Assembly (NCBI RefSeq): GCF_008704795.1
Contig: NZ_CP023690.1
Span: 8,504,501 to 8,568,500, forward strand
Length of the DNA: 64,000 nt
Reading direction: 5' to 3'
From: Streptomyces spectabilis
GTDB lineage: Bacteria; Actinomycetota; Actinomycetes; Streptomycetales; Streptomycetaceae
Part shown: positions 27,243-36,129 of the stretch, one piece after another
How positions within the stretch are numbered: position 1 is the stretch's first letter
Layout of the letters: each line of letters begins with the position of its first letter
Notes under the pieces: model-generated
Seen by the model: only the letters and a program-made list of their open reading frames with translations
What the model was told of the DNA's origin: nothing
Database searches by the model: none
Translations under genes and position numbers: made by a program

Positions 27243-30038
27243 CTAGGAGGCGTTGCGCACCCGGCCGGTGAACACCGGACCCCGGTGCTCGTTCCAGTTC
27301 TCGTCGAACGTGTAGAGCCGGAGCCGCACCGACTCCTGGCCCTCGCGCACCCGGTCCTTCACGGTGGGGACGCTCAGCTCCGCGCTGCGCTTGCCCGCCT
27401 TGACGTACACCGAGAGGTACGGGTCCCGCGTCACCTTGGACAGCGCCCGTTCCGGATTCGGCTTGCTGTCGAACTGCCGCTTGAGCCAGGCCTTGTCGAC
27501 GTCCTTGGTGGACAGTTCCTTGCTGCCGCTGACGCGCTCGAAGCGGAACGCGACGAAGGTCTCGACGTCGGCGGCCTCGGACAGCGAGACGCGCCACTTG
27601 AGCGGCTTGCCCTCGGTGACCTTGGCCGCGACCGGCTTCACGCTGACCTTGGGCATCGGGTCGTCCTCACGGACGAAGACCCCGCCGTGGTAGCCGCCGA
27701 CGACCGCGCCGCTGATCGTCTTGGCGAACACGTCCTGGGAGGACGGACCGCCGTAGCGCTTGTTGCCCTTGACCTCGAACGGCACGCCGACGGACGTGTC
27801 GCCGGGGCGCACCGTGACCGTCTTGGCGACGAACCTGTCCGGGTTCGGGCCCGGCACGAAGAGCCGCACCTTGCCGTTGCCGTCACCGGTCACCCGCACC
27901 GGAGCGCGGTACGTACGGACCCCGGAGTCGCCCTCGTCGACCCGCAGCTGACCGATGTCGACGCGCGCGAGCCGCGACGGGCGCACCTCGGCCGTGCCGG
28001 GGCGCCAGCCCCAGGCATCCATCAGCCACGCCTTGCCGGAACCGGTGCGCGAGGTCAGCTCCAGGGCCTTGACCTGCTTCAGATCGAGCCCGGCACGCGC
28101 CGCGGCCGTCAGCGGAACCCGCAGCTCCTGGCCCCAGTACGTGGCCATGTACCCGGTGCCCGGCAGCCCGTCGGCGCGGACCTGGCCGAGCTTGGCCCGC
28201 TTGCCCGAGGCGTCGACGGCCGTCACGTCCAGCTTGGTGCCCTTGGTGTTGGGCGGCACGATCAGGCGCAGTGCGAGCGCGTCGGAGCCCTGGAGGGAGA
28301 CCGGGCGCGCGTTCTTGACGGACATCGTGGAACCGGTCCTGGACCAGTTCATCGCGAGGGCGTACCGACCGGGGTCGGGGGACACCTCGAAGCCCGCGAA
28401 GTGCGGGGACTGGCCCTTGGCGCCGCGCGTGAGGCAGCCCTTCGACCCGGACGAGGTCTGGTCGCAGAGCGTGCCGCCGGTCACCTCGAGCGAGCGGCCG
28501 GGGACGACGGCGGGCGTGCGCTGCCCGCCGACGGCGTGGGTGAGCACGCGGGCCGGGTTCGCCGAGGGCGCGCCCTTGCCCGAGCCGTCGAGGAGCGGAC
28601 GCGCCGCGTCGTCGCCCTCGACGAAGAGCCGGGCGGCGGCCGCGATGTAGGTGGATCCCGCCTTCTGCTGCTGCTTCGCCTTCAGACGCGGGCCGTGGCC
28701 CGGCGAGCACACCGGGTCGGGCCGCGGACCCGAGGGGGAGAAGTCGTCGTCGGCGGGCGCCTGCGCCTGCCCCGGCGTCCACTCGGTGTTGAAGAAGTTG
28801 TGGTTGGCGCCGACCATGTACACCGAGCTGTGCAGCGCGGAACCGTTGCCGACTCCCCGGGTGTTGTCCGAGTAGAGCTGGCCCTGGAGATCGGAGACGT
28901 CACCGTCGCAGCCCGGCAGGAGCGTCACGGACGGCACGTCCGGGTCCGGGTTGTGCCCGAAGACCGTGGGGCCGATGAGGACCGTGCCGCGGATCTGCCA
29001 GCGCGCCTTGTGCGGGTAGCCGTCCTCGTCGGCGGGCGGCTGGTAACGGCTGTCGAAGGCCGCGCGGTTGACGCCCTCGCCGCCGCGGGAGTGCCCGACG
29101 AGCAGGACGCGGTCCAGGTCGACCGGCGCGGTCCCGCGGACGGCGCCGGGGGCCTTGCTCGGGTCCGCGGCCCAGTCGGCGAAGCGGCCGAGGTGCTGGC
29201 GCACGAGCGAGGAGCGGGCCTGCGCGCCGTTGTCGGCGGCGCGGTCGTCCTGGCTGTTGATGGCGTTGGCGGAGATCGACACCGTCACATAGCCCTGGGA
29301 GGCCAGGAGCTTCTGGTCGTGCAGATAGCCCTGGTAGCTCGGGATCGGCTTCCAGCCGGACTTGCAGGGCCAGCTGCCGTCCGACTTGTCACCCTTGTAG
29401 CAGGTGCCGTGACGGCCGTGCAGGAACAGGGCCAGGGGCCGCTTCCCCGGCGCGTCGACGGGGCCCACGACCGCGGCCCGCATCTCCACCTTCTTGGGGA
29501 AGCCGGGCAGCTTGACCGACTCCAGGTCGTACTCGCCCTTGACGGTGCGGTACTTGCCGGGCTTGCCGGGGTCGACCTCGGCCGCGGGCAGCCGGTCGGG
29601 GGCGGGTGCCGCCTCCTGGGGCGGCGCGGCCGGCTCGGGCTTGTCGAGGCGACGGCCGCCCGCGAGCGCCTGGACGTCCCCCAGGGCGTCCTTCGCGGTG
29701 ACGCCTTCGTCGGCGAGCTTCAGCCGGAACGTCCGCTGGTCGTCGGTGGCCGTGGGGCGGCCGAGCAGCCGGTCGCCCGCGTAGAACTCGACCCGGGCGT
29801 CGCCCATCGGCACCGGCTGCGGCGCGCGCCACACCAGGTGCTGGTCGGCGCCGTCGCCGGTGAGTTCCCAGCCGGGCGGGAGCCCGTCGCCGGGTCCGTC
29901 CGACAGGCCGGGCGATATGAGGTCGTCGGAGCGCTGCGCGCGCGGCTGGTCCGGCGACGCGTGCGCGAGCTCCGGCAAGCCCACCGCGAGCGCGAGCGCC
30001 GTGACAGCGGCAGTCGCCAAGCGCGGGACACGGATCAA
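27243..30038 (-). CDS. large secreted alpha/beta-hydrolase with C-terminal Calx-beta-like domains
   Basis: A 931-residue exported protein. TTG 30038 is chosen since AGGAGG lies six bases upstream and a signal peptide follows at once (LATAAVTALALAVG core, AHASPD cleavage); a GTG at 30056 is an alternative. Residues of about 190-450 form an alpha/beta-hydrolase: an oxyanion-hole-like LALFLHGRHG, nucleophile elbow VGHSRGG, an acidic PGCDGDVSD and a histidine in GANHNFF complete a plausible Ser-Asp-His triad. The C-terminal half is beta-rich, with Calx-beta-like runs (VTEGKPLKWRVSLSEAADV). It may be an extracellular esterase or lipase-like enzyme; the substrate is unknown. Confidence 0.8.
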   Translation of the reverse strand: MIRVPRLATAAVTALALAVGLPELAHASPDQPRAQRSDDLISPGLSDGPGDGLPPGWELTGDGADQHLVWRAPQPVPMGDARVEFYAGDRLLGRPTATDDQRTFRLKLADEGVTAKDALGDVQALAGGRRLDKPEPAAPPQEAAPAPDRLPAAEVDPGKPGKYRTVKGEYDLESVKLPGFPKKVEMRAAVVGPVDAPGKRPLALFLHGRHGTCYKGDKSDGSWPCKSGWKPIPSYQGYLHDQKLLASQGYVTVSISANAINSQDDRAADNGAQARSSLVRQHLGRFADWAADPSKAPGAVRGTAPVDLDRVLLVGHSRGGEGVNRAAFDSRYQPPADEDGYPHKARWQIRGTVLIGPTVFGHNPDPDVPSVTLLPGCDGDVSDLQGQLYSDNTRGVGNGSALHSSVYMVGANHNFFNTEWTPGQAQAPADDDFSPSGPRPDPVCSPGHGPRLKAKQQQKAGSTYIAAAARLFVEGDDAARPLLDGSGKGAPSANPARVLTHAVGGQRTPAVVPGRSLEVTGGTLCDQTSSGSKGCLTRGAKGQSPHFAGFEVSPDPGRYALAMNWSRTGSTMSVKNARPVSLQGSDALALRLIVPPNTKGTKLDVTAVDASGKRAKLGQVRADGLPGTGYMATYWGQELRVPLTAAARAGLDLKQVKALELTSRTGSGKAWLMDAWGWRPGTAEVRPSRLARVDIGQLRVDEGDSGVRTYRAPVRVTGDGNGKVRLFVPGPNPDRFVAKTVTVRPGDTSVGVPFEVKGNKRYGGPSSQDVFAKTISGAVVGGYHGGVFVREDDPMPKVSVKPVAAKVTEGKPLKWRVSLSEAADVETFVAFRFERVSGSKELSTKDVDKAWLKRQFDSKPNPERALSKVTRDPYLSVYVKAGKRSAELSVPTVKDRVREGQESVRLRLYTFDENWNEHRGPVFTGRVRNAS

Positions 30039-30203
30039 GACAGTCCTCCTCGTCACTTGCTCCCCCGAGAGCCCTTACGTCACAGGGCTCCTCCGGACCA
30101 GGAGAGGGCAACGGGGGCCGCGGGGTTGCCTCGTGGGAGCGGAGATTCGTACAAGATGCGGCGGATTGCGGGCGGATAACAGTCGGAGATCGGGCAAAAG
30201 CGG

Positions 30204-31439
30204 TCAAGCCGTGGTGGTTGCCTGATCGTCGACGGTCGTGCCGACGGCCGCTTGCCCCGCCGGTTCCGCGAGCCCGTCGGCGGCCCGCTCCACGGGAGTC
30301 CAGTCGATCCGCAGCGCGCAGCAGGACACCAGGAGGGCCGAGACCGCGACGGCCGCCATGCCCCAGACCAGGCTGCTGCCGCTGGCGATGAAACCGATGA
30401 CCGGGGGACCGGCGAGCAGCCCCGTCGTGCCCATCGCGGCGACCAGGGCGAGGGCCTGCGAGCCCTGCCGGGCGGCGGCCACGTACACGCACGGAGTGAC
30501 GGCCGCGAGGCCGAGCCCCATGCAGGCGAAGCCGATCAGGGCCGGTGCGACGCCGCCCAGGAGCAGGGCGAAGGCGAGCCCGGCGGCGGCCAGGACGCTG
30601 CCCGCGCGGACGACGCGGCCGTCGCCCCAGCGGGTGCGCCAGCCGTCGGCGAAGAGGCGCGCGAGCACCATCATCACGGACACCACGGCGATGCCGAGCG
30701 GGGCGACGCGGGACGAGGCGTCGGCGACGTCCTTCATGTACAGCGCCGACCAGTCGTTCATCGAGCCTTCCGCCACGGTGCCGAAGACCATGGCGAGGCC
30801 CATCCAGAGCGTGACGGCGGCGGGCAGGACGAAGCCGCGGCGCTTCTTCTCCCGGGGCGCGTCCGCCTGCTGATCCTCCGTCAGAAGTGCCGGGTGGGCG
30901 AACATCGCGAGCAGCAGGACGAGGATCGCGGCCGCGCCGAAGTGGGCGGCCACCGACGACGTCAGGGCGCTCGTGCCGGACGCGAGCAGGGCCGCGCCGA
31001 GGGAGCCGCCGCTGAACGTGGCGTGCAGCTTCGCCATGGCGGTGCGTCCGTAGCGGGATTCGAGCGCGGCGCCCTGCGCGTTCATGGCGACGTTGAGACA
31101 GCCGACGCCCACGCCGTCGGCGCACATGATCAGCAGGGCCACCGGATAGTTCGGCGCCACGGCCAGGGCGAGCAGGAGCAGTCCGAGGAAGACGGTGGAG
31201 ACGAAGGCGAGCCGCCGCGACCCCCACCGCCGGGTGAGCACCGCGACCAGCGGGAAGGACACCGCGGCGCCGACCCCGCAGGCCATGAGGAGCAGACCGA
31301 GTTCGGCCTCGCTCAGATCGAGCCGGGACTTGAGCGCGGGCAGCCTGGCGGCCCAGGTGGCGTACTGGAAGCCGAGGGCGCAGAACAGCGCCGCGATGGC
31401 TATCTGTGCCCGGCGAAAGTCATCGCGAACACGCAACAT
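30204..31439 (-). CDS. MFS transporter, likely exporter of the 31-36 kb operon
   Basis: A 411-residue major facilitator protein with 12 predicted transmembrane segments, a central charged loop (QQADAPREKKRRGF) and the YATWAARLPALKSRL entry typical of the YbjJ-like subgroup. It is the last gene of a five-gene minus-strand operon. ATG 31439 lies nine bases after AAAGAGG; ATG 31445 overlaps the acetyltransferase stop (TGATG) and is also possible. Export of the operon product, or efflux-based self-resistance, is inferred from context. Confidence 0.87.
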   Translation of the reverse strand: MLRVRDDFRRAQIAIAALFCALGFQYATWAARLPALKSRLDLSEAELGLLLMACGVGAAVSFPLVAVLTRRWGSRRLAFVSTVFLGLLLLALAVAPNYPVALLIMCADGVGVGCLNVAMNAQGAALESRYGRTAMAKLHATFSGGSLGAALLASGTSALTSSVAAHFGAAAILVLLLAMFAHPALLTEDQQADAPREKKRRGFVLPAAVTLWMGLAMVFGTVAEGSMNDWSALYMKDVADASSRVAPLGIAVVSVMMVLARLFADGWRTRWGDGRVVRAGSVLAAAGLAFALLLGGVAPALIGFACMGLGLAAVTPCVYVAAARQGSQALALVAAMGTTGLLAGPPVIGFIASGSSLVWGMAAVAVSALLVSCCALRIDWTPVERAADGLAEPAGQAAVGTTVDDQATTTA

Positions 31440-31444
31440 GTGCA

Positions 31445-32008
31445 TCAGCCTCTTTGTCTTTCCCGTGGAGCGGGTGGAGCGGGTGGAGCGTGTGGAGCCC
31501 GTGGAGCGGTGCCCGGCAGCGCCTTCGACATGTAGAGCGCGTCCGCGCCGTAGCCGTCCGGGAGCGGGACGTCGGGGTGGGCGGCGAAGCCGTGCGCCGC
31601 CCAGAAGGTGTCGCTGCCGCCGACGGCGACGAGGGAGATCCGCTCGTACGTCAGGGAGCGCGCGGTCGCCGAGAGGTGGCGCAGCAGGCGCCGGGCGAGC
31701 CCGCCGCCGCGCAGGTGCTCGGCGATGACCAGGTCGTGCAGGTGCAGATTGCGGGAGGGGAAGGCGGACGCCTCACCCAGGGTCAGATCGGGGCACTGGA
31801 AGAGGGGGTAGGGCAGCGCGAGCACATAGCCCGCGGCTCCCCGGCCGCCGTCCAGGACGAAGCACGTACCGGGTGAGGACGCGGCCCGGGACTCCAGGGC
31901 GGCCCGCCCCTCGGAGAGGCCGAGGGGCGTGTAGACCGCGGCCTCCAGGGCGGCGATGCCGTCCCAGTCGGCGTCGGCGATGGCCCGTATCCGCAGGCCG
32001 GCGCTCAT
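31445..32008 (-). CDS. GNAT-family N-acetyltransferase
   Basis: A 187-residue GCN5-related acetyltransferase that should move an acetyl group from acetyl-CoA to a primary amine. The CoA-binding signature is visible as LVIAEHLRGGGLARRLLRHL (Q/RxxGxG/A-like), followed by the ISLVAVGGSDTFWAAHGF strand-helix. Its start overlaps the decarboxylase stop by four bases (ATGA), so the amine made by that enzyme is a natural candidate substrate. The last 20 residues are Ala/Pro-rich, encoded by a nine-base tandem repeat, and probably disordered. Confidence 0.87.
   Translation of the reverse strand: MSAGLRIRAIADADWDGIAALEAAVYTPLGLSEGRAALESRAASSPGTCFVLDGGRGAAGYVLALPYPLFQCPDLTLGEASAFPSRNLHLHDLVIAEHLRGGGLARRLLRHLSATARSLTYERISLVAVGGSDTFWAAHGFAAHPDVPLPDGYGADALYMSKALPGTAPRAPHAPPAPPAPRERQRG
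31465..31509. repeat. five nine-base tandem repeats in the acetyltransferase tail
   Basis: Five consecutive copies of a GTGGAGCGG-like unit (31465, 31474, 31483, 31492, 31501) encode the Ala-Pro-rich C-terminus on the minus strand. Being a multiple of three, changes in copy number would keep the frame. Confidence 0.85.
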
Positions 32009-33225
32009 GTGACGGCCCTCCCCGCGCCTGAGCCGGCGAGGGCTTCGCGCTCGCCGCGGATCCAGGTGTGCGGCAGCGGACGGAAGCCGTTGAAGCCCTG
32101 CGTCGTGTAACTCGTGGCGTACGCGCCGGTGGAGAGCACCCAGACGGGGTCGCCGGAGGCGGCCTGCCGCGGCACCTGGACCGGGCTGCCCTCGTGGCTG
32201 TACGCGTCGTCGCTGTCGCAGGTGGGTCCCGCGATCACGGCGGGAACGCGGTCCGCGCCGCGGTGCGTGGGGAAGACGAGGGCGTACTGGAGCGCGTCCA
32301 TCTCGTACAGGCCGTTGAACTTGCCGCAGCTCAGGTACAGCCAGTGGCGGCGTTCCCCGGTGCCCTGCTGCCGGGTGGAGAGCCGGGACACGTGGGCCCG
32401 CATCGCGCCGTGGTCGGCGACCAGGTGGCGGCCCGGTTCGATGACGAAGTCCAGGGGCGTCGGGGACACGGCCCGCAGCCGCCGCATGCCCTCCCGGATC
32501 ACGGCGAAGATCTTGTCGAGGGGCGGTTCGAGGGGACGGCCGTGGCGGTCGCGGTAGCCGAGGGCGGGCAGTCCGCCGCCCAGGTTGACGTGGTCCAGGT
32601 GGATACCTCGGAGCCGCAGGGCCGCGATCACGTCGGCCATGCGCGCCAGGGCGCCGCGCCAGGCCTCGGCCGTCATCTGCTGGGAGCCGACGTGCACGGA
32701 CAGGCCCGCCGGGGTCAGGCCCGCGTCCCGCGCCGCCTCGAGGACGCGCAGCGCGTCGGCGGGCGTGCAGCCGAACTTGTGGCTCAGGCCCCACAGCGCG
32801 CCGCCCCCGTCGGTGGCGAGACGGCAGAAGACGCGGGCGCCCGGGGCGAGCGCCGCGATCGCGAGGACGTCCTCCACGCTGTCCGTGGCGAAGTCCCTGA
32901 TGCCCAGGCGGTGGGCGTCGGCGATGTTCCGGTCGGACTTGACGGTGTTGCCGTAGTGGACGCGGTCGGCCGGGACGCCGGTCGCGAGGGCCTGGGCGAT
33001 CTCGTGCGGGCTCGCCGCGTCGAAACCCGCGCCCCGCCGGGCCAGGGCGGTGAGGACCTCGTCCAGCGGGCAGGCCTTCATCGCGAACCGGACCTCCACG
33101 CCCGGCAGTTCGCGGCGCAAGGACGCGTAGCGCTCCTCGATGCCCGGCAGGTCGAAGACGAGCCGGTCGTCGGTCGCGGCCTCCAGGGCGGCGCGCAGCC
33201 GTGTGGTGACGTACGTGGTGTTCAT
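32005..33225 (-). CDS. PLP-dependent ornithine/lysine/diaminopimelate-type decarboxylase
   Basis: A 406-residue fold-type III (alanine-racemase-like barrel) decarboxylase. The PLP lysine is K50 in FAMKAC, HVGSQ (178-182) and the phosphate-binding EPGR (263-266) are in place, and the active-site GPTCDSDD gives C336 and D337, as in ornithine/lysine decarboxylases. It should convert a basic amino acid or a derivative to an amine. Between a DUF6271-like gene and an acetyltransferase, it may act on a modified amino acid instead of free ornithine. Length is typical of bacterial members. Confidence 0.9.
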   Translation of the reverse strand: MNTTYVTTRLRAALEAATDDRLVFDLPGIEERYASLRRELPGVEVRFAMKACPLDEVLTALARRGAGFDAASPHEIAQALATGVPADRVHYGNTVKSDRNIADAHRLGIRDFATDSVEDVLAIAALAPGARVFCRLATDGGGALWGLSHKFGCTPADALRVLEAARDAGLTPAGLSVHVGSQQMTAEAWRGALARMADVIAALRLRGIHLDHVNLGGGLPALGYRDRHGRPLEPPLDKIFAVIREGMRRLRAVSPTPLDFVIEPGRHLVADHGAMRAHVSRLSTRQQGTGERRHWLYLSCGKFNGLYEMDALQYALVFPTHRGADRVPAVIAGPTCDSDDAYSHEGSPVQVPRQAASGDPVWVLSTGAYATSYTTQGFNGFRPLPHTWIRGEREALAGSGAGRAVT

Positions 33226-33244
33226 GTGGATGCTCTGTCCCTCG

Positions 33245-34576
33245 CTAGCGGTCCAGCTCGGGGGCGTGGCCGTCGACGCGGGGCACGCCCGTGGACGCGC
33301 TCGCCCGCACCAGCGCCGCCCACGCCTCGATGAGCAGTGCGAAGTCCTCCATGTCCTGGCGCGCCTCGTCGATCAGGCGGGCGCGGCGCGCGGGCAGCGT
33401 GGCGGCGAACTCGGCGTAGCGCCCCCCGAGCTTGCGGTAGGAGCGCTCGATGACGTCGAGGCGGGCCTCGTTCTCGGCCGTGTCCAGGAGCGTGCTGGCG
33501 CGCACGAGTTCGGCGACGCGGGCCGCCCGCACGCCGTGCCGGGCGTCGAGGAGCGCCGCCCCTTCTCGCGCCAGGTCCGCGTAGACGCGGTTGAGGTAGA
33601 GCATGGACAGGAAGAACTTCGTGAACCGCGTCTGGTACGCGGCGAAGCCGGGGTCGGTGCGCCGCTCGCCGGTGTAGAAGTTCACGATGTCGCGGTTGTG
33701 CAGCACGCCCGGCAGCGTGCCGTTGTACACGACGTGCAGCAGGAAGTAGTCGCTGCCGATGGTGTTGGTGGCCGGGGGCAGCGGCACGCGCTCGTGCACC
33801 TGCTGGAAGCTGATGTTGCACATGTCGACCCGCATGGGGTCGACGAGGGTCAGGACCGCGTGGTCCGCGGTGAACGGCTCGGTGCCCGCGCCCTTGAAGG
33901 ACTCCTCGACGAGGGCGCGCTTGTCGTCCTGGGACCAGTCGGCGGGGGCCCAGAGACTGACGACGTCGTGGTAGACGCCGGGGTCGAGGTCGTGGATCTC
34001 GCCGATGTCGACGGACAGTTCGCCGATGAAGGAGCCGCCCACGAGGACCACCGGCTTGTCCGCGTGCGCCGGGTCGAGCGCGGTCTCGGTGACGCCGGAA
34101 CCGGCGTCCCCCGCGCGCTTGCCGAGCGAGGTCAGCTCGTGGTGGACGGGGAAGGCGGTCGTGTCGCCGAGGACCTGGTAGCCGCTGTCGGAGTCCCTGC
34201 GGTGCACGGAGGAGCAGCCGAGGGCGCTCGCGATCAGGAACGCCCGGTTGGTGCAGGCCCCGTAGGACGGCTCGGCGGGCAGCATCAGGTCGAGCAGCAA
34301 CTGGGGCTTCGGCAGCTCCGATCGCTGGATCACCTGGCGCAGGAACACGCGCTGGGCGGCCTCGCCGAGGTGGTGGACGACGACGTTCGGAGTGCCGATG
34401 GCGGCGCGCGCGGCCCGGGCGTGCTCCGCGAAGGCGGCGGGCTCCGCGGAATCGAGGATCAGCACGTGCACCTCGACGTCGAAGTGCGCGGCGGCGTACG
34501 CGGCTTCCCGGCCGAGGGCGGTGATCACGGGGGCGCAGGCCCGGTCGGTGGGCAGGGCGAGGCAGATCTTGCGCAT
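33245..34576 (-). CDS. DUF6271-like protein of unknown function
   Basis: A 443-residue soluble protein that I recall as resembling the actinobacterial family DUF6271; no function is assigned. The N-terminus (KICLALPTDRACAPVITALG, then VEVHVLILDSAEP) looks like the start of a nucleotide-sugar-binding (GT-A-like) fold, but no DxD motif in the usual place was confirmed. An asparagine/aspartate-rich middle (GGSFIGELSVDIGEIHDLDPG) and a helical C-terminus follow. ATG 34576 is preceded by GGGGAG; a GTG at 34594 overlaps the upstream stop. It lies between an oxygenase and a decarboxylase, so a role in building or activating the substrate is inferred. Confidence 0.75.
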   Translation of the reverse strand: MRKICLALPTDRACAPVITALGREAAYAAAHFDVEVHVLILDSAEPAAFAEHARAARAAIGTPNVVVHHLGEAAQRVFLRQVIQRSELPKPQLLLDLMLPAEPSYGACTNRAFLIASALGCSSVHRRDSDSGYQVLGDTTAFPVHHELTSLGKRAGDAGSGVTETALDPAHADKPVVLVGGSFIGELSVDIGEIHDLDPGVYHDVVSLWAPADWSQDDKRALVEESFKGAGTEPFTADHAVLTLVDPMRVDMCNISFQQVHERVPLPPATNTIGSDYFLLHVVYNGTLPGVLHNRDIVNFYTGERRTDPGFAAYQTRFTKFFLSMLYLNRVYADLAREGAALLDARHGVRAARVAELVRASTLLDTAENEARLDVIERSYRKLGGRYAEFAATLPARRARLIDEARQDMEDFALLIEAWAALVRASASTGVPRVDGHAPELDR

Positions 34577-34590
34577 GTCGGCTCCCCGCC

Positions 34591-35622
34591 TCACCGGTGG
34601 GCGTCGGCGGAGTGCCAGGGCGTGAGCCCCAGGAGCCTCTCGCCGAGGCTGTTGAGGGCGGCGGTGCCGTAGCGCTCGGACTCGGGCAGGCGGGCGTCGC
34701 CGAGCAGCGTCGCGTTCCAGTCCGGGGTGCTCAGGTGCCGCCAGGATTCCACCCGGGACTTCCGCAGGACGTGGTGCTCCTCAAGGGCGGGCATCATCGA
34801 CAGGTACTGCACCGCCCGGACGCCGTTCGCCGAGGTGTTGGGCGCCACGCCGTGGGCCAGCATGCCGTTCCAGATCAGCAGGTCGCCCGCCTTCAGCTCG
34901 GGCCGGACCACGGGGAACTCCGCGCGGTCGGTGTCCGGCCGCACCGGGTCCCGGTCGGCGGGCTGGTCGAGCTTCCAGCGGTCGAAGCGGCGGAACAGCT
35001 CGGGCGAGCACTGGAAGCCGCCGAGCTCGCTCTCGGTGTCGTGCAGCGCGATGATCCCCTGGACGCGCTGCGGCAGCACGCTGAGCGTGGAGTCGACGTC
35101 CCAGTGCAGCTCGATGTCGAAGCCCGTGTCCGTGGGCGCGATCAGCGAGCGGGAGCGGTTCTTGACGTTCGGCGGGTTGAGGTTCAGCCGGTCGAGGGTC
35201 ACCCAGAGCTCCTCGCAGTCCCATACGTCGACGAACGCGTCGTAGACGCGCTGGGTCTGGCGACTGTCCCAGATCAGCTGGTGGTGGTAGGCCTCGACGA
35301 AGCCGTAGACGTACAGGTCCCGGTCGAGGTCGGTGCGGAACTCCCGCTCCTCGTACCAGCTCTCGGGCCGGTCCCGGTCCAGACCCTGGAACTCCCAGGC
35401 GAAGTCGAGGAGCCGGCGCGCCGCGTCGGCGGGTATCGCCTCCTCGACCACGACGTACCCGTACGTCTGCCAGAAGGTGTACTGCTCCGTCGACAGGACG
35501 CGCAGCGGGCGGGACTTGCGGATGTCCTTCAGGGGCGTCTGCGCGAGGTACGTCTCGCCGTCGGCGCTGAAGTACGGGGTCGGGGAGGCGGCGCGGTGCA
35601 AGGGTGCGGCGGGTGCGGACAT
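34591..35622 (-). CDS. phytanoyl-CoA dioxygenase-family Fe(II)/2-oxoglutarate oxygenase
   Basis: A 343-residue oxygenase, first gene of the operon. The metal triad is H173-W-D175 in IELHWDVD and H257 in GMLAHGVAPN, with R269 placed to bind 2-oxoglutarate. It should hydroxylate or otherwise oxidise a small molecule. ATG 35622 follows AGGAGT. The stop overlaps a possible GTG start of the next gene. A leader of roughly 270 bases separates it from the predicted promoter with two DasR-like sites. Confidence 0.88.
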   Translation of the reverse strand: MSAPAAPLHRAASPTPYFSADGETYLAQTPLKDIRKSRPLRVLSTEQYTFWQTYGYVVVEEAIPADAARRLLDFAWEFQGLDRDRPESWYEEREFRTDLDRDLYVYGFVEAYHHQLIWDSRQTQRVYDAFVDVWDCEELWVTLDRLNLNPPNVKNRSRSLIAPTDTGFDIELHWDVDSTLSVLPQRVQGIIALHDTESELGGFQCSPELFRRFDRWKLDQPADRDPVRPDTDRAEFPVVRPELKAGDLLIWNGMLAHGVAPNTSANGVRAVQYLSMMPALEEHHVLRKSRVESWRHLSTPDWNATLLGDARLPESERYGTAALNSLGERLLGLTPWHSADAHR

Positions 35623-35874
35623 GCACGTACTCCTGGCGTGGTGGGTGGTGAGAGACGGGCAGGAGCGACCGCGGCTTCGTGGTTCCGGGCGTGGGGGAGC
35701 CTCGGGCGGAGGCGGGTCGGAAACGGTGGAAGCGCTGTCGCCGACGCGGCCGGGGAACAGCGGTGTTCCCCTGGCCGATGAGGGAAGGGGCCGGGCGGCG
35801 CGGCGCGCCCCGGCGGGTCGGTTCGAGCGACGGTGGTGGCGTGCGGGGGACGGCGGCCCGACAGGGGGCTGCAA

Positions 35875-35931
35875 AGGACTAGACCAGCTCTTGGGTGCTC
35901 CAAAGATGGACTAGGCCACCGACGGAGTCAA
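35875..35931 (-). promoter_or_regulatory. predicted promoter of the oxygenase-decarboxylase operon with two DasR-like sites
   Basis: On the minus strand a -35-like TTGACT (35926-35931) is followed after 17 bases by CATCTT. TGGCCTAGTCCA (35907-35918) lies in the spacer region and TGGTCTAGTCCT (35875-35886) lies downstream, 32 bases apart in the same orientation. Each matches 10 of the 12 core positions of TGGTCTAGACCA. The rest of the 507-base gap 35623-36129 holds a long leader and the hexosaminidase terminator; I see no gene in it. Confidence 0.55.
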
Positions 35932-36006
35932 GCCCCGTCCACAGGAGCCGCGTTGGTGTGTCCCGCTGCGTACCCGACGCCCGCAATGGCGGCGTCTGTA
36001 CTGGTC

Positions 36007-36039
36007 AGCGGCGTGCGGGGGATTTTCCCGCACGCCGCT
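36007..36039 (-). terminator. hairpin terminator of the GH3 gene
   Basis: Thirteen-base arms (36007-36019 and 36027-36039) enclose the loop GGATTTT, about 90 bases downstream of the minus-strand GH3 stop. Confidence 0.7.
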
Positions 36040-36129
36040 CGCGCATCCGTCGGGCGCCGCTGGAGCGGACGCCGTTGAGTGGTTCGTATCGGCAGGTGTG
36101 CGTAGGCCGGTAGGGCGGCGGAACTACGC

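Noticed and set aside
35833..36113. Short plus-strand open frames (72-81 codons) in the gap between the oxygenase operon and the GH3 gene
   Set aside because: No ribosome-binding site or coding bias, and they overlap the promoter, DasR-like sites and a terminator.
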